64,000 nt of DNA from Streptomyces sp. IMTB 2501. Lineage in GTDB: Bacteria > Actinomycetota > Actinomycetes > Streptomycetales > Streptomycetaceae. Location of the stretch: the NCBI RefSeq assembly GCF_001953885.1, contig NZ_MQUS01000010.1:186001-250000 (forward strand), read 5' to 3'. The notes beneath the pieces were generated by a model, which saw only the letters and a program-made list of their open reading frames with translations, searched no databases and was not told the origin of the DNA. Positions 57,877-64,000 of this stretch are shown piece by piece. The stretch's first letter is position 1. Each line of letters opens with the position of its first letter. The translations under genes were made by a program, and so were the position numbers.

Positions 57877-58998
57877 ATGCCCCCCTTGAACTCCCCGGCA
57901 GCCGTCGAGCCCAGCCGGCCGCGCCACCGCGCGGCCCACGCCGACCGCCAGCCCCACCACCTGGACGACACCGAGCACGGCATACCCGCCCCGGTCCTCG
58001 CCTCCGGTGCCCCGCCCCGCAAAGCGATCACCGTCCCGGTGATCACCTCGCTGCTCGTCGGCGCCGCGTTCATCGCCGTATTCCTCGCGGCGTTCCACGC
58101 GCCGACCTCCCACGGGCTGCCCCTGGGCGTAGCCGCGTCCGACAGCGCCGCAGCCCGCGTCGAACTCGAGATCAACGACCTCGACCGCCAGGCCATGACC
58201 TTCCACCGCTACCCCACGGCAGCGGCCGCCCGCACCGCGATCAGGCATGACGAGGTCCCCGCCGCCCTCGTCACCGATGCGCACCAGAACCTGAAGCTGC
58301 TGGTGGCCGGTGCCCAGGGACCCTCCGCCACCGGCTCGGTCCAGGCCACACTGACCGCCGCGCTCGGCCACCCGATCCCCGTGACCGATGTCGTACCGCT
58401 GGCCCACGAAGACTCCCGCGGACTGTCGATCTTCTACTCCTGCTTCGGAGTCGTCCTGGCCGGCTACCTGTTCGCCGTGTCCTCGTACCAGATCGCCCCC
58501 CGCATGGCCCTCGCGGCACGCACAGCCAGCATGGCCGCCTTCTCCGTCGCCTCCGGCGTGACCGTGGCCGCCATCGCCTGCCTCGGCCTCGGCGCGATCC
58601 CCGCCCCCTTCGCCACCACCGCGGCCGTGACCGCCCTGCTCGCCTTCGCCCTGGCCGCCTCCGCCGGCCTGATCATGCGCGCCTGTGGGCCCGCCGGGAT
58701 CCCGCTGGCCTCCATCGCCCTACTCATCCTCGGCAACGCATCCAGCGGCGGCATCCTGCCCCCGCAGTACCTGCCCAGCTGGCTGGAGCCCCTCGCCTAT
58801 GGCATGCCACCCGGTATCGCCGTCCGTGCCCTGCGCGGAGCGTCGTACTTCCACGCAGCGCACCTCGCGGCCGGGCTGACCCTCCTGGCCTGCTGGACCG
58901 CCGCCTGCCTCACCGCCCAGTACGCACTGGACCGCGCGGCCCGCCACCGCGCCGAGCCGAAGGCAACGACGCCGGCGCCCACCCGGGCGACCATGTGA
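57877..58998 (+). CDS. ABC-2-like membrane protein (YhgE/Pip or DUF3533-like)
   Basis: The 373-residue protein starts at the ATG at 57877. The first ~65 residues are Pro/His-rich and cytoplasmic. One membrane helix follows (about 70-92), then an extracellular domain of ~110 residues (HGLPLGVAASDSAAARVELE, TFHRYPTAAAARTAIRHDEV), then five C-terminal helices (about 205-365). This 1+5 layout is that of YhgE/Pip and DUF3533 exporters or phage-receptor-like proteins. It lies behind the TetR-controlled SDR and may be the exporter of that unit. Confidence 0.8.
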   Translation: MPPLNSPAAVEPSRPRHRAAHADRQPHHLDDTEHGIPAPVLASGAPPRKAITVPVITSLLVGAAFIAVFLAAFHAPTSHGLPLGVAASDSAAARVELEINDLDRQAMTFHRYPTAAAARTAIRHDEVPAALVTDAHQNLKLLVAGAQGPSATGSVQATLTAALGHPIPVTDVVPLAHEDSRGLSIFYSCFGVVLAGYLFAVSSYQIAPRMALAARTASMAAFSVASGVTVAAIACLGLGAIPAPFATTAAVTALLAFALAASAGLIMRACGPAGIPLASIALLILGNASSGGILPPQYLPSWLEPLAYGMPPGIAVRALRGASYFHAAHLAAGLTLLACWTAACLTAQYALDRAARHRAEPKATTPAPTRATM

Positions 58999-59051
58999 GC
59001 CACGAGGGATGTGGCTCACCCGGTGCCTGTGCCTGGGTGTCCTGCGGTGTC

Positions 59052-60014
59052 TCAGACGTCGGCCCACAGGTCGGTGGAGAGATACTTGAGCCCGGAGTCG
59101 CAGATGATGATGGCGAGGGTCTTTCCCCGCATCCGGCCGTCGAGCAGTTTCAGGGCCGCGGCGAGGTTGGCGCCGGAGGAGTAGCCGCCGAAGATGCCTT
59201 CCCGGGTGGCCAGTTGGCGGGCGGCGCTTCGCGCCTCGGCACCGGTGACCTGGACGAAGCCGTCGATCGGCACACCCGTCAGGAAGTCCAGGTCGCTCAT
59301 GGCGTAGCCACCTCCCTGGATCGGGTGATCGGGGTGGGTGAGGGGCCGGCCGGCCACGACCGCGGCGCCGGCCGGTTCGACGACGTAGCAGAGCGCGGCC
59401 GGGTTGTGCTCCTTGAGGGCTTTGGTGACGCCCGCGTATGTCCCGCCGGAGCCGAGGAAGTCGACGAAGCCGTCGAGGGCGCCGCCTGTCTGCTGCCACA
59501 GTTCCTGGCCTGTGCCGTGGTAATGGGCGAGCCAGTTGCCGTCGCGATGGAACTGGTCGGCGCGGAACGCGCCCCGGCTCCGGGTGATCTCCTGCGCCGC
59601 GGCGTCGACCAGTTCCAGGTCTCCGCCCGAAACCTGCCCTGGTACGGAGCCGGGCAGTTGGTCGACGAGGACCACCTCGGCGCCGAGCGCGGCCATCATC
59701 CGGGCTCGTTCCGGTGAGTTCCCCCTGGACATCACCGCGATGAACGGATGGCCCCTGACGGCACACACGATGGCCAGTCCGGTGCCCATGTTGCCGCTGG
59801 TCAGCTCGACTACGGGTTGCCCGGGCCCGAGCAGTCCGGAGCGTTCGGCCTCCTCGATGATCCCTTTCGCGGCACGGTCCTTCTTGGACCCGCCCGGGTT
59901 GAGATAGTCGAGCTTGGCCAGGATGGTCCCGTCGAGCCCGCTCGTGATCCGGTCGAGCCGCACCAGCGGGGTCGCCCCGACGGCTTCCACGACGGAGGGC
60001 AGCACGTCGTTCAT
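59052..60014 (-). CDS. Cysteine synthase-like PLP enzyme
   Basis: The 320-residue protein is a fold-type II PLP enzyme of the cysteine synthase / cystathionine beta-synthase family. The PLP lysine is K45 in NPGGSKKDRAA, the phosphate and substrate loop is TSGNMGTGLA and the glycine loop is FLGSGGTYAGV. The middle part (FRADQFHRDGNWLAHYHGTG) follows CysK/CysM. A substitution at one of the substrate positions (M for T after SGN) suggests a non-standard substrate, as in specialised-metabolism homologues. GAAGGA is 6 bases before the ATG. It stands alone on its strand. Confidence 0.9.
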   Translation of the reverse strand: MNDVLPSVVEAVGATPLVRLDRITSGLDGTILAKLDYLNPGGSKKDRAAKGIIEEAERSGLLGPGQPVVELTSGNMGTGLAIVCAVRGHPFIAVMSRGNSPERARMMAALGAEVVLVDQLPGSVPGQVSGGDLELVDAAAQEITRSRGAFRADQFHRDGNWLAHYHGTGQELWQQTGGALDGFVDFLGSGGTYAGVTKALKEHNPAALCYVVEPAGAAVVAGRPLTHPDHPIQGGGYAMSDLDFLTGVPIDGFVQVTGAEARSAARQLATREGIFGGYSSGANLAAALKLLDGRMRGKTLAIIICDSGLKYLSTDLWADV

Positions 60015-60211
60015 CGTCAGTCCTTCACTGATCGGATCGCTGTGAAGCGCTGTTCGTCAAGTCGAACGCTCATACTTCCATACCGAACGAAGGTGACTCA
60101 TCCACGAGAGCCCAAAAAACTTCCGACGGTGATGTCGAGAAGCCGTGATCGGCTCCGTCCCCGAGGTGAACGCGACCACAATGGGGCGCACCAGCACCGA
60201 GGAGAACGACG

Positions 60212-60619
60212 ATGGCCAAGTACTTGCTGCTCAAGCACTACCGCGGCGCTCCGGCTCCGATCAACGACGTGCCCATGGACCAGTGGACGCCTGAGGAGAT
60301 CTCGGCGCACGTGCAGTACATGAACGACTTCGCGGCCCGGCTTGAGAAGACCGGAGAGTTCGTCGACGGCCAGGCGCTCGCCCCCGAGGGGGCATGGGTC
60401 CGGTACGACGGTGAGGGGCGTCCGCCGGTCACCGACGGTCCGTTCGCCGAGACCAAGGACCTCATCGCCGGCTGGATGGTGATCGACGTCGACACCTATG
60501 AGCGCGCCGTCGAGCTGGCGGGGGAACTGTCGGCCGCCCCCGGCGCGGGCGGCAAGCCGATCCACGAGTGGCTGGAGGTGCGCCCGTTCCTGGCCGCGTC
60601 GCACACCATCACCGAGTGA
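60212..60619 (+). CDS. YCII (DGPF) domain protein
   Basis: The 135-residue protein has the DGPF signature VTDGPFAETKDLIAGWMVID (residues ~71-90) and a YCII-type ferredoxin fold (KYLLLKHYRGAP at the start). The function of the family is unknown. Its stop codon overlaps the start of the sigma factor (GTGA), a gene order characteristic of the ECF42 sigma group. Co-expression suggests the small protein takes part in the sigma-factor response. Confidence 0.94.
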   Translation: MAKYLLLKHYRGAPAPINDVPMDQWTPEEISAHVQYMNDFAARLEKTGEFVDGQALAPEGAWVRYDGEGRPPVTDGPFAETKDLIAGWMVIDVDTYERAVELAGELSAAPGAGGKPIHEWLEVRPFLAASHTITE

Positions 60620-61785
60620 CCACCACTGTGGACGAGGCCCTGCTCCGAAGCCTCACGCCGAGCGTCCTCGGGATCCTCGTCCGCCGCGGAGCCGACTTCG
60701 CGGCGGCCGAGGACGCCGTGCAGGACGCACTGGTCGAGGCGGTCCGTGCCTGGCCGGCCGACCCGCCGCGGGACCCGAAGGGCTGGCTGGTCACCGTGGC
60801 CTGGCGCCGGTTCCTCGACGCGACCCGGGCGGACACCGCCCGCCGCCGGCGTGAGGACCTCGTCGACGAGGAGCCGGCGCCCGGTCCCACGCCCGCGGTG
60901 GACGACACGCTCCAGCTCTATTTCCTGTGCGCCCACCCGTCGCTGACGCCCGCGTCCGCGGTCGCACTGACGCTGCGCGCCGTCGGCGGCCTGACCACCC
61001 GCCAGATCGCCCAGGCCTACCTCGTGCCCGAGGCGACCATGGCGCAGCGGATCAGCCGGGCCAAGCGCACCGTCTCCGGCGTACGGTTCGACCAGCCCGG
61101 CGACGTCGCGACCGTGCTGCGCGTCCTCTACCTCGTCTTCAACGAGGGCTACTCCGGCGACGTCGACCTCGCCGCCGAGGCCATCCGGCTCACCCGGCAG
61201 CTCGCGGCCGCTATCGACCACCCCGAGGTGGCCGGGCTGCTCGCCCTCATGCTGCTCCACCACGCCCGGCGAGCGGCCCGTACCGCGTCCGACGGCAGTC
61301 TGGTGCCGCTGGCCGACCAGGACCGCAGCCGGTGGGACACCGGGTTGATCGCCGAGGGCGTCGAGATCCTGCAAGCGGCACTCGCCCGGGACCGGCTGGG
61401 CGAGTTCCAGGCCCAGGCCGCCATCGCGGCACTCCACGCCGACGCGCCCGCCGCCGAGGAGACCGACTGGGTGCAGATCGTCGAGTGGTACGACGAGCTC
61501 ACGCACCTGACCGACAGCCCGGTCGTACGGCTCAACCGCGCCGTCGCCATCGGCGAGGCCGACGGACCGCGTGCCGGCCTGGCGGCGCTCGCGGAGTTGC
61601 ACGACTCACTGCCCCGCCACACCGCGGTGGCGGCCTACCTCCACGAACGCGCGGGCAACCTGACAACGGCGGCCAAGCTGTACGCCGAGGCGGCCCGAAA
61701 GGCACCCAACCTCGCCGAACGCGACCACCTGACCCGCCAGGCCGCCCGACTCAACTCCCACCGCTCATCCACGTCCAGCCCCTGA
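60616..61785 (+). CDS. ECF42-type RNA polymerase sigma factor with C-terminal extension
   Basis: The 389-residue protein has sigma region 2 near residues 10-75 (ADFAAAEDAVQDALVEAVRA, PPRDPKGWLVTVAWRRFLDA) and region 4 at about 110-155 (VGGLTTRQIAQAYLVPEATM, AQRISRAKRTVSG). A long C-terminal extension (about 170-389, LRVLYLVFNEGYSGDVDLAA to AAKLYAEAARKAPN) is rich in TPR-like helices. These features and the coupled DGPF gene match the ECF42 family. No anti-sigma factor is adjacent, as is usual in this group. The GTG start overlaps the YCII stop. Confidence 0.95.
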   Translation: MTTTVDEALLRSLTPSVLGILVRRGADFAAAEDAVQDALVEAVRAWPADPPRDPKGWLVTVAWRRFLDATRADTARRRREDLVDEEPAPGPTPAVDDTLQLYFLCAHPSLTPASAVALTLRAVGGLTTRQIAQAYLVPEATMAQRISRAKRTVSGVRFDQPGDVATVLRVLYLVFNEGYSGDVDLAAEAIRLTRQLAAAIDHPEVAGLLALMLLHHARRAARTASDGSLVPLADQDRSRWDTGLIAEGVEILQAALARDRLGEFQAQAAIAALHADAPAAEETDWVQIVEWYDELTHLTDSPVVRLNRAVAIGEADGPRAGLAALAELHDSLPRHTAVAAYLHERAGNLTTAAKLYAEAARKAPNLAERDHLTRQAARLNSHRSSTSSP

Positions 61786-62305
61786 GCGCGAGCTCACCTC
61801 TGGCGTGATCATGATCGGGTGTCGGCCGCACTGGCAGTCCAGGTACACGGCTGGGACTTGCACGTGGGATCTGCCTACCTGCCGCAAGGCGTGCTCAGTG
61901 CCCGGGCAGGCGCGCCGTCGGTCCGTGGCTGAACGGGCCGATGCACCGAAACCGGCCCGGCCGGTGCACGGTTCCTTCTCGACCCGTTCGAGGCAGTCCG
62001 GGCCGCGGGTGTCCTCGGCGCGCGCCGCGCGAGTAGCGAGCGCAGCGGGTCTGGATGGCGCATTCGAGATGTACGTGCGCCTCTCCGAAGCCCTTGCACC
62101 AGTCCCGGCAGGGCCCTCTCTTGCGCAGTGAGCTGACACGATCACGGGTGACGGGTCGGACGCGGTCTCCAGCCCGCAAAGACCGTGCGGGAAAGAGGGC
62201 CGACCGGCCCTGGCCGTTCGCCCCTGACGGGGGAAGGATCTTGCGAGCGAGGCCGATCCCGTCCACGAACGGCATCGGCATGGACCGCGGAGCGAGGAGC
62301 ATGCG
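61786..62305. other. Intergenic region with a remnant frame and palindromic operator
   Basis: A 37-codon frame (61819-61932) starts ALAVQVHGWDLHVG, which resembles the AVxVHGWDLA segment of mycothiol-dependent maleylpyruvate isomerase-like proteins, but nothing else of that family is present; it may be a scrap. A palindrome (62196-62211) lies before the response regulator. No other gene is seen. Confidence 0.4.
62196..62211. promoter_or_regulatory. Palindromic box before the DevR-type gene
   Basis: AGGGCC (62196-62201) and GGCCCT (62206-62211) are perfect arms around GACC. The layout resembles GGCC-rich sites of DevR/OsdR-type regulators in actinomycetes and would fit autoregulation. It is an inference. 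Confidence 0.4.
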
Positions 62306-62989
62306 ATGGCGGACGGCGAGCAGGGCAGCCCGATCCGGGTCTTCCTGCTGGACGACCACGAGGTGGTACGGCGTGGCGTGCGCGACCTGCTGGACGACGA
62401 ACCGGACATCAGCGTGATCGGCGAGGCCGGCACGGTGGCGCAGGCCGTCGTCCGCGTTCCCGCATTGCGCCCGCAGGTGGCGGTGCTGGACGTCCGGCTG
62501 CCCGACGGTGACGGCGTGAGCGTGTGCCGGGAGCTGCGCTCCCGTATGCCCGAGCTGGCCTGTCTGATGCTGACCTCCTTCGACGACGAGGAGGCCCTGC
62601 TGGACTCGATCATGGCGGGCGCCTCCGGGTACGTCCTCAAACAGATCCAGGGCTCGGACCTGGTGTCAGCCGTACGCACCGTGGCCGCGGGCCAGTCGCT
62701 CCTCGACCCGAACGCCACCACCAAGCTGATGGCCAGGCTGCGCGGCGGTCAGCAGCGGGAGGAGGAGCCGGACGGCCTGCAAGGGCTGACCGACCGGGAA
62801 CAGGAGATCCTGGCCCTGATCGGTGAAGGCCTGACCAACCGCCAGATCGGCGAGCGCCTCTACCTGGCCGAGAAAACGGTGAAGAACCACATCTCGCGCC
62901 TGCTGGCCAAGCTCGGCGTGGAGCGCCGCATCCAGGCCGCTGTCATCGCCACCCAGGTCCAGGACCGGCGGAGGCGGGACGGTCGCTGA
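62306..62989 (+). CDS. DevR/DosR-type response regulator
   Basis: The 227-residue LuxR-class regulator has the receiver acidic pair DD (16-17), D62 in [12 protein letters not shown] and a C-terminal DNA-binding domain (about 160-225, [40 protein letters not shown]) that is close to DevR/DosR and its Streptomyces homologue OsdR. GAGGAG is 6 bases before the ATG. No cognate histidine kinase is adjacent inside the window. A universal stress protein gene, a typical DevR target, follows within 800 bases. Confidence 0.92.
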   Translation: MADGEQGSPIRVFLLDDHEVVRRGVRDLLDDEPDISVIGEAGTVAQAVVRVPALRPQVAVLDVRLPDGDGVSVCRELRSRMPELACLMLTSFDDEEALLDSIMAGASGYVLKQIQGSDLVSAVRTVAAGQSLLDPNATTKLMARLRGGQQREEEPDGLQGLTDREQEILALIGEGLTNRQIGERLYLAEKTVKNHISRLLAKLGVERRIQAAVIATQVQDRRRRDGR

Positions 62990-63041
62990 GCGCCGAAGAC
63001 GTAGGCAGCCACCGCTGATTGAATTCCCCGGCACCCGAAAG

Positions 63042-63078
63042 CGGCCGCCGCCCCCGACATCGACGAGGGCGGCGGCCG
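63042..63078 (+). terminator. Terminator behind the DevR-type gene
   Basis: The perfect 12-base arms CGGCCGCCGCCC (63042-63053) and GGGCGGCGGCCG (63067-63078) enclose a 13-base loop, 53 bases after the stop codon. Confidence 0.75.
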
Positions 63079-63465
63079 TGGCGAGAGGATCGTGCCTCCC
63101 CCGACACGAAGCCCGCGCGGATGTCCTCACGGCTCCCGGGGCCTGCGGAAGAACCGCCCCAGCTCGAACGAGCCGTAAGGACGTGGTATGCGAGCCAGGC
63201 CTGTTGACACCGCGTCATACGAGCGACCGGCTGCAGTTCGTGGCTTCCATTGTCGGGCTCGGCGCGCTGCCGACGAGGGGCCGACAGGGCCGTGCCGTGG
63301 GCCGAACGGCCCTTGATTCCTTGTCAACGGGCCTGAGCAGTGGGCCAGTTGGGCTGACTGAGCCCCGTCCCCAGCCACTCGCGCAAGGAGCCTCACGGCG
63401 ATGATGGTGCTGAGGTGGATCGCCAAGTGGCCCCCGCCAAGCACCTGTCGGACGGATCACCGCGC
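63079..63465. other. Intergenic region, nothing recognised
   Basis: The 387 bases between the terminator and the small frame at 63466 show only short open frames. A ribosome-like AAGGAG occurs near 63387, but the frame behind it ends after 32 codons. No RNA structure was recognised by eye. Confidence 0.35.
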
Positions 63466-63612
63466 ATGTCGACGAATCCGTTCACCGACTCCCACGTGAT
63501 CCACGCCGTCGCGCTGATCGCCCTGACGGCAGCGCGCGCGGGCACCGCCCGGGGCCTGGGCCACCTGCGGGTGCGGCTGCCGGTCGTCCGCGATCGCACC
63601 TGGCTGCGCTGA
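63466..63612 (+). CDS. Possible 48-residue protein
   Basis: A frame starting at an ATG (weak CGGACGGA upstream) reads SHVIHAVALIALTAARAGTA then LGHLRVRLPVVRDRTWLR, with strongly GC-biased third positions. An in-frame GTG at 63415 is an alternative start. It has no recognised family and may be a fragment of a longer gene or a real small protein of the stress cluster. Confidence 0.35.
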   Translation: MSTNPFTDSHVIHAVALIALTAARAGTARGLGHLRVRLPVVRDRTWLR

Positions 63613-63666
63613 TCCGCACCCGGCGGGAAGGATCCCGCCCCGGACCCGTCCCGCCGACCCGCACGC

Positions 63667-63702
63667 GGGGCCCATGGTCCCTACTGAAGGACCAGTGGCC
63701 CC
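63667..63702. promoter_or_regulatory. Extended 36-base palindrome before the universal stress gene
   Basis: The half-sites GGGGCCCATGGTCC (63667-63680) and GGACCAGTGGCCCC (63689-63702) match at 12 of 14 positions around an 8-base centre. It is 74 bases upstream of the start codon, a normal place for an activator such as DevR. Confidence 0.55.
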
Positions 63703-63775
63703 TGCCTCGCAGAACCCCCCGAACACGACCCTGGAATCGGGTCCCCTCGGGATGCCGATTCAGGAGGTGGAGAAC

Positions 63776-64000
63776 ATGCCCCGCACCATTACCGTCGGCC
63801 TCGACGGCTCGCCCGAGAGCCGCGCCGCGGCCGAATGGGCGGCCCGCGAGGCCACGCTGCGCGGACTGCCGGTGACACTCGTCCAGGTCTGGGAACCGGT
63901 ACCGGAACCGATGGCCCAGGCCCCGCTCCGGGGCGTCGAGGCCTACCGGCACTGGACCGAGAAGATCCTCCGCGAGGCAGCCGAAGGCCTGCGGCTGCGC
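63776..64000 (+). CDS. Universal stress protein, N-terminal part
   Basis: The first 75 codons of a universal stress protein run off the right edge. VGLDGSPESRAAAEWAARE with a preceding short strand is the first beta-alpha unit of the USP fold. The second strand (VTLVQVWEPVPEP) and the following loop (YRHWTEKILREAAEGLRL) are typical of the two-domain actinobacterial type. AGGAGG lies 8 bases before the ATG. The ATP-binding Gly loop is beyond the window. The upstream palindrome suggests DevR-type control. Confidence 0.9.
   Translation, partial: MPRTITVGLDGSPESRAAAEWAAREATLRGLPVTLVQVWEPVPEPMAQAPLRGVEAYRHWTEKILREAAEGLRLR

Noticed and set aside
61819-61932. A 37-codon frame resembling part of mycothiol-dependent maleylpyruvate isomerase
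   Set aside because: Only about 14 residues match the expected AVxVHGWDLA context; too short to annotate as a gene.
1-64000. tRNA, rRNA, CRISPR and origin signals
   Set aside because: I saw no cloverleaf-like segments, no evenly spaced repeat array with unique spacers, and no cluster of DnaA boxes. This was by eye only; a covariance-model search would settle it.

Overview
The window is chromosomal DNA of a high-GC actinomycete, almost certainly a Streptomyces. The coding frames have strongly GC-biased third positions, and GTG and TTG starts are common. Family content also fits: ROK, PaaX, MarR, HxlR and TrmB regulators, an ECF42-type sigma factor next to a YCII (DGPF) protein, a PAS-GAF-SpoIIE phosphatase, a Ser/Thr kinase with an FHA partner, and DevR-type regulation of a universal stress protein. 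No rRNA, tRNA, CRISPR array or complete mobile element was seen. The mix of catabolic modules, secreted hydrolases, IS fragments and pseudogenes resembles an accessory region or chromosome arm; that is an inference.

Layout. 1-3.9 kb: two secreted glycoside hydrolases (GH95, cut by the window edge, and GH27) under a ROK regulator. 4.4-7.2 kb: secreted alpha/beta hydrolase, divergent ArsR-like regulator, and a promoter plus palindromic operator followed only by a methyltransferase remnant. 7.2-9.2 kb: LuxR-type two-component pair. 9.4-13.1 kb: membrane protein plus SDR, then an HxlR / SRPBCC / LLM-flavoprotein group. 13.3-16.9 kb: TOPRIM-only protein, then a secreted hydrolase and MFS exporter pair. 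17-22.4 kb: PaaX and MarR regulators divergent from a tight SDR / amidohydrolase / acyl-CoA ligase / MaoC operon, the clearest metabolic unit here. 22.5-33.9 kb: secreted protein, Asp-nucleophile hydrolase, DUF1330, SpoIIE phosphatase, GT39 mannosyltransferase-like protein, YbdK-like ligase, CrtC-like lipocalin and bleomycin-hydrolase-like peptidase. 33.9-42.3 kb: remnants, PH-like protein, NUDIX, asparaginase, DUF2993, a broken GntP permease, GNAT, amidohydrolase-like protein and cyclophilin. 42.6-48.1 kb: Ser/Thr kinase with an FHA-wHTH partner, beta-helix protein and small proteins. 48.8-53.3 kb: MDR oxidoreductase, a decayed zone with IS5 and IS110 fragments and a broken MarR gene, a small secreted peptide, a urea transporter and an Smr protein. 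53.6-64 kb: S53 peptidase and TrmB regulator, TetR-SDR-membrane protein, cysteine synthase-like enzyme, YCII-ECF sigma pair, DevR-type regulator and universal stress protein (cut by the window end).

How it works together. Most groups are small regulator-plus-target units with divergent or overlapping genes, and many are separated by strong GC-rich hairpins. Several promoters place the -10 box only 6-7 bases before the start codon, which predicts leaderless transcripts. Decay is concentrated at 6.8-7.2, 33.9-34.6, 38.1-39.4 and 49.8-51.2 kb. The strongest leads for new biology are the kinase/FHA pair, the MarR-controlled CoA-ligase operon, two palindromic promoter-operators with no obvious regulator, and a miniature inverted-repeat element sitting exactly on a stop codon.
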